Positions 30,242 to 63,953 of a DNA stretch of 64,000 nt are shown here, piece by piece. A program made the position numbers and the translations under genes. The stretch comes from Gadus chalcogrammus (Eukaryota > Chordata > Actinopteri > Gadiformes > Gadidae), in contig NC_079425.1 in NCBI RefSeq assembly GCF_026213295.1, forward strand, positions 8,365,147-8,429,146. Reading direction: 5' to 3'. Every line of letters starts with the position of its first letter. Position 1 is the stretch's first letter. The notes beneath the pieces are model-generated. The model was not told the origin of the DNA and did no database searches. It saw nothing but the letters and a program-made list of their open reading frames with translations.

Positions 30242-31306
30242 GGAATAGCTTTGCCTGTTCTCTTCCCTGTGTCCTCAAAACTCAATCCAGGGTAAAATCA
30301 ATAGAGAATTTGCTCCGACCACCAAAAAGTTTCCTCTCAAAATTCTGATTAACCTTCAAAGCGAGAGATTTGTGGAAGAGGGGGTTTGAAGTATCGAATG
30401 TAATGTCCATCCAGAATGAATCAATTTAACCTTTTTCTGTACGGCAAGGCTCAGGCAATTGATCCGTCCAAATCTAGACATATTCATCAACACTGTTGCA
30501 CCACCCTCTCAAACTCACTTGATTCTCTCACGCTCCCTCATTCACACATGCACTCAAATTCATATAGACACACATAGACCCTCCCTGCTGTGGCAGCAAG
30601 TGAGGCAAAATAACACTCCACAACCCAATCACTTCTCTGGCTCACTATACACCACTGTCTACTTTATTCTACTTCCACCCCCCCACCCCCCCCCCCCCCC
30701 CCTTTGCTCTGCTCCCTCCTCCTCCTCCCCCCCCTCCTCCTCCTCCCCCTCCTCCTCCAGGTTGGCTCGGTTTCTCTTTCTCTTTTTGGACCATCGTAAC
30801 TCCACTGAAACAAGGGCTGTGGATGCTGAATTGCGTTGACCTTTCCCATTGTGGCTTGTTGTTGCCGTGTGTGGTCTCTGTGAGGAGATGGGTTAGGCTC
30901 TGGAACAAGAGAGGGTTGTTGTTGTTGTTTTGGGAAATAAATAAAGGCTTTTGGTGGGGGATACAAAGTCTTGCTTGTTTGTGTCAGCGGTGTCTTGTCC
31001 TGGCATTGTACGCACAAGATTTGTTTTCTTAGCTTTTGCATCAATTAGGAATCTATTCAACCATAATGTGGTTAGGATATACACCTCGGAGAAGCACAGG
31101 AACCAGGCGAATAAGCTTTCTTTAAGACACAATTTTTACTGTACAAAATGTTTTATAGTTTTCACAAAATACATTTAGAAAGCTCCATTTTAAATAAAAT
31201 TGAATTGAAATATTCAAGAGACAGCGTGTGTTTTTTATCTCTAGACGTAGCATTGCTCAGACATAGACCCAGTGTACGCGTCAATGTTCTACGCACACAC
31301 ACACAC

Positions 31307-31342
<36 letters not shown>

Positions 31343-31842
31343 AAATGAAAGATGCAGAACTCAGAGAGAGCATGACAGACAATGCTAGAAAAAACCCTTC
31401 CCATGGTCTTCAGGTATAAATAGGGACCGCCGCTTCACAGTGCAGTCCAACCAACGCCAAGCCAATGTAATTGAACAGAACTCGTTTACAAAATGCTGCA
31501 ACACAAGACTAATATTCTCCTCTTTCGAATAAAAAGAAAAAAACAAAAAATAAGCATTGTTTACGCGATGAAATACAAAGGCTTTGGTCTGTTTTACAAT
31601 CAACAATGATTAAATCTGATATGTACTTGTAAACGACTGCCAAACACTTATGTTTTAACTTTGTCAAGCAATGTAATCATAATTATAGGAATTAAATATT
31701 TCTAGTCGCACAAATCTTTTGACCATAGGACACTATAATACAACTATACCTAAGAGACAATTGTACCTGACCCTAAAGAAATGTATTATATGATGCATGA
31801 GACATTTATAGAATATTCTCAGGGATATAAATGAAATCAACT
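29510..31842. other. Spacer downstream of pax6
   Basis: Unique AT-rich sequence with (CT)n at 30184-30239, poly-C (17 bases) at 30686-30702, and (CA)n at 31291-31339. The block 30240-30450 is unique with homeodomain-like words and could be a proximal 3' regulatory element, but the support is weak. No gene was recognised. Confidence 0.4.
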
Positions 31843-31848
31843 TTTATT
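31843..31848 (-). terminator. pax6: Candidate pax6 poly(A) signal AATAAA
   Basis: TTTATT on the plus strand, therefore AATAAA on the pax6 strand, is the first such hexamer after the stop codon. Confidence 0.55.
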
Positions 31849-33058
31849 GGAGAGGAATCCTTCGGGAAGGATTCCCAGGGAAGACACATACTTTACATTT
31901 TGACATAAACAAACTGGGTTATATCCAAGACGCAGTCTACCATATACAGACTACAGGCGTTCCCCACCCCTGCCTCAAACAGGAACTGTTCTTTGCTGTC
32001 CTCTAAGAGCCGGTCGAACCACCAAAGCAGGGCTCTTAGCAGGGGGGCCCCTTCGTACGCACGTCACAGCGTCGTTGCGGGCCCCCGGTGATTGGCATCC
32101 ATGTCAAATTAGCCCGCGTACGCCCCAAGGCTCGGGTCAACAGTTTGTTTTTGGACCATGGTATTCACTCCAGCATCACAGCCTCAGTGGCGGAACAGAG
32201 TTTGAACTTTCTTTGCTAAGATCCATACGGCAGAAATAAAACAAATAAATAGTTTTTAGTTTTTTTTTCATTTTGTTTTTTCATTTGTTTGTTTTTTTTT
32301 CATTTCGTTTTTTTTTTTTCGGTTTTTAACACAATAAGAGCCTTCCCTCCAGCTTCCCCTCTAAAATGATATGCAACAGCATCCAAGACCATGCAAAGTC
32401 TGGTACAAAGTCTCGATATAAGCAGTTTTTTTTTTAAGATAGTCACGGCAGAGTCTCAGGCGCTCTTCTCGGCAGCGAACCCAAGACCAAAACAAGGTTG
32501 GCTAGACGTCCATCTAGTATCAGTACTTGATCTTGCTTGTTGTTTTTTTTCTCATATTAACATACAAATGGCCATTTACAAACACACCAGAAGAGAGAAA
32601 AAAAAAGGGGGGGGGGGGGGGAACATTGACTGAAGTTTTTTGAAATAGAAAAAAAAATGGAAAACATAAATTTTTTGTTCCATAAAAATGTAACAACGGG
32701 CACTTTACAGAGGTCCATTTCTCTCTTCCTTGTTGTTTCTCCCATCGTTGTGCACGTCCCTCCAGCACGTCGCAGCGGTGGGGGCGCCATGACAGCCACA
32801 CCGTCCCCCGACCGGAGACCAACGACAAAACAAGGCCCAGCTTTCCAAAGTTTCTCTCCCAAAGTCTCCTCCTCCTCATATCCACTGTCTCTCTCTCCTC
32901 ACATCGTTGGCAGTTCTCTTGTGTATGAGTGAGGAACATATTCTGGAGGGCGATGATGGAGCTGGGGGGATTGTAGTGGGGTAGTAGGGGTTGGGGGTTG
33001 GGGGTTTTGGGGGGGGGGTGGTGTGGGGGCTTGTTACAGGGCAAAGTAGCTCTTCTCT
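31843..33058 (-). other. pax6: pax6 3' UTR
   Basis: Downstream of the stop codon (33059-33061) on the minus strand, the first AATAAA I find is at 31843-31848, giving a 3' UTR of about 1.2 kb. It includes A-rich stretches (minus strand, about 32235-32325), a run of G on the plus strand at about 32608-32621 (C-rich in the mRNA), a short hairpin around 31854-31875, and a heptamer match to the miR-7 seed at 31879-31885. The exact 3' end is inferred from the signal only. Confidence 0.65.
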
Positions 33059-47469
<14,411 letters not shown>

Positions 47470-47482
<13 letters not shown>

Positions 47483-47627
47483 ACTGCGACGTGTTTTCCA
47501 ACTCCTTAGCGAATAAAGCTATTAGTTCTCCAAGCAGAAAGGTGCGAGTGTGGATCGGTCTCGTTCGGAAGTTTATGGGAAGAAAAATAGTTTCCAGCGG
47601 TGCTCCGCGGAGATGGAAGGGGTATCC
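47470..47627 (-). CDS. pax6: pax6 first coding exon with 5' UTR (MPQK start)
   Basis: A strong acceptor (pyrimidine-rich TCTCTGTCTCCCTCGCAG) ends at 47628. The exon holds 145 nt of 5' UTR, then ATG at 47482-47480 reading MPQK and one base of the next codon, and donor GTAAGA at 47469. The ATG has A at -3. The coding part is 47470-47482. The peptide matches the start of zebrafish Pax6 proteins. Confidence 0.9.
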
Positions 47628-47753
47628 CTGCGAGGGAGACAGAGATTGACAGTGAACTCAGATGTCAGGACCACGGAGTTGTGCACTCGAGAATGTGCAC
47701 TCGCGTGTGAGTGGGCGAGCGAGCGAATGAGAGAGCGAGGCAGTGTGTGTGTG

Positions 47754-47773
47754 TGAGAGAGAGAGCGAGAGAG

Positions 47774-47863
<90 letters not shown>

Positions 47864-47870
47864 AGAGTGG
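47754..47870. repeat. (GA)n microsatellite, (CT)n on pax6 strand
   Basis: About 100 bp of GA, lying some 130 bp upstream of the acceptor of the first coding exon, so it is a very long pyrimidine tract in the pre-mRNA. Confidence 0.96.
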
Positions 47871-47962
47871 TAGAAGGAGGAGGAGGGTGGGGGTAAGAGA
47901 ATGAACACACCTATGCTGATTGGTGACGGAGCAAGTGTATTAATATATGTGTTCCTGGTCTG

Positions 47963-52850
<4,888 letters not shown>

Positions 52851-53100
52851 CAGTTACAGGGAGCAGACTTCTGACACCTTGGCGACCGCTATCCCGTATA
52901 TAGAAATAGAGTTGTCTCTCTGTGTGTAAATAGGAGAAAACCGGTTGCACCGATTATAACCTTCGTTTCGATCCGCTGTGGAGTTGAAATGTCAACGACA
53001 GTGAAAAATGCACCAACGCTATACCTCCAACTTTCCCTTAGCATCAGCCTCAAGTTGGCAGTGATTGGCTGGAGCGACGGTTCGACGTCATCAGTTGGAC
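52851..53100 (-). promoter_or_regulatory. pax6: Candidate pax6 upstream promoter and first non-coding exon
   Basis: On the pax6 strand, in order: a CRE-like TGACGTCG (53090-53083), an inverted-CCAAT context GCCAATCA with CCAATC at 53068-53063, AT-boxes GGTATAGC (about 53020) and GTTATAATCG (52960-52951), then a splice donor GTAACTG/GTGAGTTT with the exon ending at 52851. This is a promoter-to-donor layout, and the next acceptor in the set is the strong one at 47628. Whether it is the P0 or P1 promoter, and the exact start site, cannot be told. Confidence 0.55.
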
Positions 53101-54511
<1,411 letters not shown>

Positions 54512-54512
<1 letters not shown>

Positions 54513-55230
54513 TATTCTATTCACACTTTTTTTCCATTTTTAGTGCATATCGCGGATTTTTCCTTCCTACAGTTGTTTACATACATATATAAAAACGAAT
54601 TATGCAGATCGAATTCAACGCTCCCCCCTTTCTAACTTAAAGGCCTGACATAACCGTCCACTGTTCATTTCAATCATATGTTTAAGTAGGCCAACATCCT
54701 GAGCTGGTCCCCTAACTGTCGAGGAAATGCCAATCCTTTAGCTCACAGTCAATGATCAGATTTAAAACAAAATCTGCAGCGATCGACCTCCCCTATCTAG
54801 CCATGCAGAACGTTGCGCCGCTAAAGCCTCCGCGCCACGAGCTGATATTGTTTACTGCCGCTGGAGTACGCGGCGAACACGGCCAGGGGACCCGCAGAAA
54901 GGGGCACCAGGAAGATAAGGGGGACGGGGAGACATGGTGAAAGGAGGGGAGTGGTGGTCAAAAGAATGAACCATCGTCTCACTTTTGGATGAATTTAAAA
55001 GGGAAAAAAAGTCTTAGGTAAGTCGACCCGCGCAATATAACAACTCTGAAGGATCAGTCGTTGAATCTCAATATAGGCCTTTGATATTTTTTGCATTTTT
55101 TTTTTTTTGTAAATGTGGCAGATCCGAATGTTATGTCGATTTTAGTTGTTTGGGAATCACATGATTAAGTGGCCAAAAGTTGCTGCTTTGGGCCTACAGT
55201 TCATGTAGTCAACAGTTGGTGTCTAAAGTC
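54512..55230. other. pax6 upstream DNA
   Basis: Unique sequence without recognised structure apart from a T run near 55097. Confidence 0.4.
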
Positions 55231-55239
55231 CATGGGATT

Positions 55240-55480
55240 TTAGCTCCGATTTCTTTAATATAGATAGATTGTCAGAAGATCATCCTAATTAACCCCTCCC
55301 CTCCCACAGTGTGAATGTTTTAATAAGCCCTCCACACCCAGAGTGCAGAGTTTGATTTGTTTTCTCCCCCTGCCGTCCGGCCCCGGATCGAGACATTAGC
55401 CGAATTCCCCCGGGGTGATTGGATGCAATTTGTCCAGAGCAGACAGCCACGTCCTGGATGTTAGGAGTTCACTGGGGCTC
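55240..55480 (-). promoter_or_regulatory. Candidate upstream enhancer block
   Basis: Unique block with ATCCTAATTAACCCC near 55281, TGTTTTAATAAGCC near 55317 and GATTGGATGC near 55418. Inferred from motifs and position upstream of the candidate promoter. Confidence 0.27.
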
Positions 55481-55759
55481 AACGTGACAAGGCTGACTTC
55501 GATCTGCAATCGCGTCTGAAAGAGCAGCGAGCGTAAAGATATCGTGCCATTAAACTGTTTCTCCTTTGCTTTTATTGTAACTTTTTCTTTTAATAACAAG
55601 AATTCAAGAATCTCCCGAATATGAAAGAAGATGCATAAGGTCATCAACTACGCCTTATTTTTAAAGCGAAATTCACACGGTAATGGCAGCTCAGCAGTCA
55701 CACCTACTACTTTGAGTGGACAAGGTCCTAACGAGGGGGTGGGGGGGGTATGCTCCGAC

Positions 55760-56110
55760 TCCATGACCCTTGAAATTAGATTAAAGATTGACAGTGGTTG
55801 GATTTAAAAAAAAAAGAAAAAAAAAAGGAAGATTGACACCTGCCAAGAGAGCTTCCCTGTGATTGATTCTGATGCCTCGTGCTGGCAACAATAATGCAGC
55901 TGTTTGCGCAGGGCTGAGTAGGCGCGTTTATCACTCCCTCGCCAGAAGTGGCTGAAGAAGTCAGTGTCCATGTCGCGCTGTGAGCTGACAGGGGGAAAAT
56001 GGGAGCTAACGAGGTTGTCAGTTGTCCTGACAGGACAAATGAGAGCTCGTCAGTCGCTCTACTTTAATAACGTTTAATGGAAACGTATTGCACTGTTCAC
56101 AATAAAAGCG
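55760..56110 (-). promoter_or_regulatory. Candidate lens/pancreas-type upstream enhancer with MEIS, PBX and SOX-like sites
   Basis: AGATTGACAG at 55785-55794 (PBX-MEIS type), a second AGATTGACAC near 55833, TGACAG at 55986-55991 and 56028-56033, a SOX-like AACAATAATG at about 55887, and TTTAATAACGTTTAATGG near 56063. The block is about 2.7-3.1 kb upstream of the candidate promoter. In mouse the Pax6 lens-ectoderm and pancreatic enhancers lie a few kb upstream of P0 and are bound by MEIS/PREP, PBX and SOX proteins. Equivalence is inferred. Confidence 0.4.
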
Positions 56111-57461
<1,351 letters not shown>

Positions 57462-57639
57462 ACGGAAGACGCCTAACTTTGTCTTCTATTCAAAACATCA
57501 AAAAGCGGAGCCGGTCAGGGATTCTTCAATAAACGGCAAATGTAGGTCATACAAATGTGTTACAAAATACTGTAACTGTGGACTAACGAAGGGCCAAAGC
57601 CCCAATCCCGAATCTGACCAAATCAACGCAGATCTTGGT

Positions 57640-58640
57640 GATAGGTAATCATAGATGGAGAGGCAGACGCGCTGTATGTGAACTCACACAGATAACTGGG
57701 CTGTGTAAAACAACACACACCAAATCAGGCAATAACGACAACAAACGGTCTGGAAAATGTACGCACAATGCAGTAACAATTCATTCCCCTGCCTCCCTCA
57801 TTCTGGATGACAAATACTTCCCTGGAGTAAATATTTTGAGGATAATTGAACTGATTGTTGAATATAAAAGAGCTCGTTGTGCACTCATAATCACTTTCCA
57901 ACCAGATGCGAGATATATTCATAATGCAATGAATCTTAAAATGCTAATATGATGCGCTCCAGACTATAGCGCAATGCATTATTGATTCAGCTTTTTCCCT
58001 AACCACATTTTGTGTGTGTGTGAGACTAAGAGCATGTGTCAAATTGGGGGCCTACTGTCAAAGGTCACGCAGACGCTTCGCTCTGCAGCCTTTACTGTAC
58101 TTTACATGATTAATAAGAGGTAATATTTTATTACATCAGCCAAGGGCTTGGAACAAAGTTTCAAATCTTACGCAAAAGCAAAACTAACGCTCCTCAAAAA
58201 CGGGTATCCTGATTTAAAAGTGAATCATTGATTTAATCGGAATCAATTATTAACCCCGACCATTGTTATGTTTCCAATTGTCAGAGACCCACTAACAAGA
58301 TACGAATCGAATTGTAGGCCACTGCTCAGTTTATAATAGAGTTTTTGAGATGTTTTTATATCTGCTGTTTTTTTTTTCTAAAAAGGCGACTACACGTCTC
58401 TAACTCTATAACCACATGCACCTCTATCAGGCGCATAATTACCTTCCTCTGCCCTGCGTTGATATGAAAGGGGAGATAGTTGGGAGCATAATGGCGCAGG
58501 ATAAAGTCTTTATGATTGCGGGAAACCCATCTGGTAACAGTGTAGCCCAAGACCTCCCCCCTAATCAAGGTTTTAATTAAAGACGGTTGAGGGCTATATG
58601 GAATACATAAAGGCCAGTAATTAAGGCTAACATTGGACCC
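57640..58640 (-). promoter_or_regulatory. Candidate upstream enhancer region
   Basis: Unique sequence with several motif-rich parts: TACATGATTAATAAGAGG near 58103, AATCAATTATTAACCCC near 58241, GCATAATTACC near 58433, ATCAAGGTTTTAATTAAAG near 58563, CCAGTAATTAAGGC near 58612. No coding frame is convincing. Inferred only. Confidence 0.3.
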
Positions 58641-59589
58641 CTAGCAGATGCAATCCTCCTGCGTTGCTTGCATGACGATGAAAGAGGCACCGCACACTGA
58701 CGCAAGCCGCACATAGGCTAAAGTGGATATATAGTGTGTATAGGTTAACCCGCCACCTCGACAAAGAAAAACACGTTCACATTTTTGTAAGGGGGTGTGG
58801 CGTGTGGGGGTGTGTGTGTGTGTGGGGGGGGGGGGGTGGTCGCTGCAGCGGAGAGCTTCTTGTCATGCTTGTTTTCATATTACTTTGACATGTATTGATT
58901 TGAGGACAGCTGTACGGTTTTGTCGCAAGAGAGAGCCCGCTGATCAACCTGCATTAGTGTGATGTGTGTGAGCACTGGCTTCTCTTCGGAGACTCCCAAG
59001 CAGGCACGGAGACACTTGACAAGGGACACACAATACCCCGACCGTTATGAGGCTCACGCACATCATCCAAACAATTAAACCAACCCGAACGTAACGCTTT
59101 TTTCCCCCTCCATGTGTTGATGGTCTTTGTTTATGCTTAATGCGAATTGATAGGGTTAATCCTTTCCCTTAATATGAAAGCACCGCATGTTTTCGAATTG
59201 GCTATAGTTTCTCATTAAGTCTCACGTAATAACAATTAGATCTATTAACGTTTTGTTCATTGTTTTACGTATTCTTTGTAGGCCTATTCTTCCCCTATTT
59301 TGGATGCATTAATCTTTCTCCTCATATTATTATTACGATCATTAGTATCATTAGTGGTAGTAGTAGGCCCTAGTATAACTATTATTACGTCCCCATTGAT
59401 TAATCAAAATACTTTGATTTTCTATGCATTTGTGGGCATAGGTTTCCCAAAAAAAAATGACGCAAATTATAATAGATCTGTGTCAGGAGGGGCTGTGGAT
59501 ATTCATCACTATTGCTCCGATTCAGTCAATCGGCCATTGGCACACTCGCCCTCTTTCTCCTTATCTCTCTTCGTCTCCCTCTCTCGCTC

Positions 59590-59590
<1 letters not shown>
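58641..59590. other. pax6 upstream DNA
   Basis: Contains a G run at about 58825-58836 after a GT stretch. No gene was recognised. Confidence 0.4.

Positions 59591-59674
<84 letters not shown>
59591..59674. repeat. (CA)n microsatellite
   Basis: About 82 bp of pure CA. An interrupted tail reaches about 59710 with alternating CGCG. Confidence 0.97.
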
Positions 59675-59676
<2 letters not shown>

Positions 59677-59710
59677 CACATACACACGCGCGTGCGCGCG
59701 CTTACACACA

Positions 59711-60306
59711 CAAACAATCCCCAGACAAGTTGTGCGATTTGAAAGTTTACTACATTGGTTTGGCCTCGCTTCAGATGGGCAAACAGATGGGCGGACATTT
59801 AGCCAAAAACCCCCTGCAAAGTTCCTTGCCTGTCTGCCCCACCTCTGGAGAGAGTCGAGATTGCAGCTGCACTTTGCCTCCTCGACCCCTTGCTCAGCGC
59901 CTCTCATTTAACAAACGCTCCGTCCTTCTTTACCTAAGTTATTTTATTTCAAGACGAGGATCAGGATGCTGAAAACAAATAAAACTAACTATCCCTAAGC
60001 CTAAACCAATCTGGTGTTGGGGTCCTAAAAAGAAGGGGGACTTCCTGTTGACAGTATCGCAAACATGGTAGGCATTGTACTCATCAAGATATCATTGATA
60101 GTATCAGAGTTAGTCTATGTTTTATTATTTCGACCAATAGTGCACCGCCAGTCCTATAGGGTTTCCCAAGTGCATTTGAGCCAGCTGACACGCGGACCAT
60201 CATCATTCACCACTTGTGGAGCTTTTGTGCCCCCTAGCGTCCGCTTAGCATGCGCAATAAAATACACTGCTCTCGTGCAGATTTGCGCACAGCCCTTAAC
60301 CTAACA
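59711..60306. other. DNA left of the foldback element
   Basis: Unique sequence without a recognised gene. The 203- and 171-residue frames starting upstream cross the CA repeat and have no known domain. Confidence 0.4.
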
Positions 60307-60312
60307 CATTAG
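60307..60312. repeat. Left copy of putative 6-bp target duplication
   Basis: CATTAG directly precedes the terminal TACGGAAG of the foldback element. The same word directly follows its right end at 62731-62736. Confidence 0.65.
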
Positions 60313-60349
60313 TACGGAAGAGGATTAGGGCCACACATGTAAAAAAAAA

Positions 60350-60555
60350 TTAAATTCTGACTTTATTCTCAGAATTCTGACATTAATCTCAGAATTCTGA
60401 CATTAATCTCAGAATTCTGAGATTAAAGTCAGAATTCTGACATTAATCTCAGAATTCTGAGAAAAAAGTCAGAATTCTGACATTAATCTCAGAATTCTGA
60501 CTTTAATCTCAGAATTCTGAGAAAAAAGTCAGAATTCTGACTTTAAAGTCAGAAC
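60350..60555. repeat. Left palindrome array of the foldback element
   Basis: Nine full copies of TCAGAATTCTGA (itself a perfect palindrome) separated by 8-bp spacers, period 20 bp, with partial copies at both ends. Outer-to-inner spacers: CTTTATTC, CATTAATC, CATTAATC, GATTAAAG, CATTAATC, GAAAAAAG, CATTAATC, CTTTAATC, GAAAAAAG, CTTTAAAG. Confidence 0.95.
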
Positions 60556-60708
60556 TACGGGTATCTGTAAGGACCAACCTCCGTGGGAGAGACACTTTGC
60601 TTTATGCAGTAGGAGGAAACCTATGGAAAGCCGGTAAAAGTGCAAAACCGCACGGATTCCGTGCGGTTTGGCAAGAATTCCGTACGGATTCCGTACGGTT
60701 TTGAATGT

Positions 60709-60790
60709 CTAATAGCCGCGGCTATTAGTCATTCACTCCGGCTATAGTTATTCACTCCGGCTATTAGTTATTCTCTCCGGCTATTAGGTA
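60709..60790. repeat. Palindrome and three CCGGCTATTAG units, left arm
   Basis: CTAATAGCCGCGGCTATTAG (60709-60728) is followed by three roughly 20-bp units ending CTCCGGCTAT(T)AG. The right arm has the palindrome (62157-62178) but not the tandem units. Confidence 0.9.
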
Positions 60791-61301
60791 TGCAGAAAGA
60801 GCTCTCCCTCTTCTTTGCTTGACCACTAAGTTTGAAGGCTGTCTAACCAATCAGTGATGAGAAATACCAGACTAAAGTAACGCATTGTCGAGACTAGAGC
60901 TGCAGTGCCTCCATGTTTCGCCGTAACATAAAGCTGTGTTGTCTTTACTAGTTTCACTACAATGTAATGACCACCACTAGCTAGTGGAAAATACATTTGT
61001 GTTTAGTACAGTGATATATTTGTATATGTTAGGCTATATATTGAGATGGCAGTGTGCGAAATACCCGTCAATATTCGGGGATGCCCTCATCCCAGATTGT
61101 TCTCGATATGCAGTAGCCAGCTAGGCCATAACATACAATATTTCATGGATGCAAGCAAGCCAAGACAATCAATCTATATCTATAGCCTACATGACAACAC
61201 ACACACGCACACACACGCACACACGTTAAACACACTGGTAAAGCAGGAGCCTGCATTGGCTAAAGTTGTTGGGATGCACGTTATTTTATAACAGGGAGGG
61301 C

Positions 61302-61800
61302 TCACCAAGTCCAGTATTCAGAATTCAAAGCATTTATTCACAAATACGTTCTATTTTTTTGACAAGCGGAGCCGACAGTCCTGTGCAAGTATGCAAATTA
61401 GCCATGTGCGCGAAACAGAAGATAGACGCAATGTATAGAACTGATTGTTGTGCATTGTTGTGGATATGTAGTCTGGTTAGTTGTGGTTGTTTGTGGTCTT
61501 AGTGAAACAGCTTTGCCTTGGAGTTGGAGAAGTTGGAGTGATTGTGTGAATGTGCGAGAGAGAGCGCACCTGCCGTGGTGATGTTGGGCTTGTTGTGGGC
61601 TTATATGTGATCAATGATGTTGGCTATCTGTCTGATCGTATTAGCGATCGGTCATACTGCAGGCTCTCATTTGCAAATGCACTGATTGTGTGCCCGTCTC
61701 CGATATGCTATATACCTGGCATTTAATCAGTTCATGTTCTTCTGAGTGCGCAAGAACGGTGCCAATTATGGTCGTGTTTGCATTGTAATGCACAACTTTG
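61302..61800. other. Central spacer of the foldback element
   Basis: Single-copy within the element, about 500 bp, with no reading frame resembling a transposase. It contains a pair of ATGCAAATT/ATTTGCAAATGC-type octamer words near 61391 and 61668. Confidence 0.7.
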
Positions 61801-61879
61801 CCCCTCCCTGTTATAAAATAACTTGCATCCCAACAACTTTAGCCAATGCAGGCTCCTATTGCTTTACCAGTGTGTTTAA

Positions 61880-61995
<116 letters not shown>

Positions 61996-62329
61996 GTCAT
62001 GTAGGCTACAGATATAGATTGATTGTCTTGGCTTGCTTGCATCCATGAAATATTGTAATGTTATGGCCTAGCTGGCTACTGCACATCGAGAACAATCTGG
62101 GGATGAGGGCATCCCCGAATATTGACGGGTATTTCGCACACTGCCATCTCAATATGACTAATAGCCGCGGCTATTAGTTCCGTACGGATTCCGTACGGAA
62201 TTCTTGCACTTTAACCGCGCCATTCTAGGGCCGGATTGTGGCCTTCTTGGCTTTCCATAGGTTTCCTCCTACTGCATAAAGCAAAGTGTCTCTCCCACGG
62301 AGGTTGGTCCTTACAGATACCCGTAGTTC

Positions 62330-62690
62330 TGACTTTAAAGTCAGAATTCTGACTTTTTTCTCAGAATTCTGAGATTAAAGTCAGAATTCTGAGATTAATG
62401 TCAGAATTCCGACTTTTTTCTCAGAATTCTGAGATTAATGTCAGAATTCTGACTTTAATCTCAGAATTCTGAGAAAAAAGTCAGAATTCTGAGATTAAAG
62501 TCAGAATTCTGACTTTTTTTCTCTGAATTCTGAGATTAATGTCAGAATTCTGACTTTTTATCTCAGAATTCTGAGATTAATGTCAGAATTCTGAGATTAA
62601 TGTCAGAATTCTGACTTTATTCTCAGAATTCTGAGATTAAAGTCAGAATTCTGACTTTTTTCTCAGAATTCTGAGAATAAAGTCAGAATT
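62330..62690. repeat. Right palindrome array of the foldback element
   Basis: Seventeen copies of TCAGAATTCTGA (two with one substitution) and 18 spacers. Read outer-to-inner on the minus strand, the last seven spacers have the same order as the last seven of the left array. Confidence 0.95.
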
Positions 62691-62730
62691 TAATTTTTTT
62701 TTACATGTGTGGCCCTAATCCTCTTCCGTA

Positions 62731-62736
62731 CATTAG
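62731..62736. repeat. Right copy of putative 6-bp target duplication
   Basis: CATTAG directly after the right end CTTCCGTA of the element. Confidence 0.65.
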
Positions 62737-63877
62737 GGTGCGCTGGTCAGGGAGAGATTTATTTATTACATTTGATTATTTATTATTATATATTTAATAT
62801 ACTGTTTCTGTTTCAAAATCCGTCTGGAGGTTTTGTGTTTATATATTTTAATCATCTCTAATCATGCGTGACAATATAATAATCAGGCTACATCTAATGT
62901 ATATGAGGTTCTATTAGTCAAATTATGATTAATTATGAGAAGCTTTAGGATACCAGGCCCACAAACAGAGGTTTGTTTGAGACGATTTCATATTTCAGGG
63001 GAAACTATTAACCAGAACATTATCACATGATGTATGCTAGTGATATTGTTTCTTTTGAGCTCCCCCCTTCTTTTGAGCCCCTTGGTTACACATGTGCTTG
63101 GTTACATGTGTAACCAAGCACAATATTGACTGTATGTTATAAGATTGTAATTCATATTCGGTCTCAGTTTAGGGTATACTGAACGCCAAAGTGCATGGTG
63201 TTGTTTTGTATGAAATGGGCTAACCTGCTTTCTCGTGTGAGCTGCACACATTGATTCCCCGAAGCTCTTTCTTCTGAAAACCCCAAAGATTTTGGAAAGG
63301 TTAATGCTATGTTATACAGAATTATATGAAGTCCTGATGTGGCTAACCTATTCATGACATCTACTCATGTTATTATATGGACTTATTCATACGGACATGA
63401 AACAAGGCTCTGTTTGAGTGCTTAGAGTTAGGTAACAGTTTTCTAAATATGTCCCTCCACCATGAGAGCAAAAGAACCCTGTTATAACATAATGATGTTC
63501 TTATTTAAATACTCAAGGACATGCAAAAAGTTGTCATGAAACTGTTTTCTTTTCTTTATTAATAGAGCGCATGAAAAAAAGAAAAAGAAACAGGCAGAGG
63601 TGATGGCTTGCTGTTCATCATTTATTATTGATTAGGTCACTTAGGCAGACAGGAGGTAAATCCCAGCGCTGTACTGACCAAATGAACTCCATTAACTCTA
63701 TCAATTAAAAAGAAATTGAACTAATGGATGAAATGATGTTTTTGATCTATTTTTGATGGATTGATTCCAAAGTTACAGTTGATACACACTAATTTAACTG
63801 AGCCTATTGAAGTATTAAGCACTGAACAACGCGGCCCACGCATTGTTCAGCCCTCTGTGCTTTTGCCCCCCCCCCCA

Positions 63878-63880
<3 letters not shown>
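62737..63880. other. DNA right of the foldback element
   Basis: AT-rich unique sequence. Contains a 15-bp inverted repeat (63081-63095 and 63104-63118, CTTGGTTACACATGT). No gene was recognised. Confidence 0.4.

Positions 63881-63948
<68 letters not shown>
63881..63948. repeat. (CT)n microsatellite
   Basis: Pure CT repeat preceded by a short C run at about 63866-63876. Confidence 0.96.

Positions 63949-63953
<5 letters not shown>

Noticed and set aside
59300..59972. Frames of 203 and 171 residues upstream of pax6
   Set aside because: Their middle parts are a CA repeat, and the rest shows no known domain.
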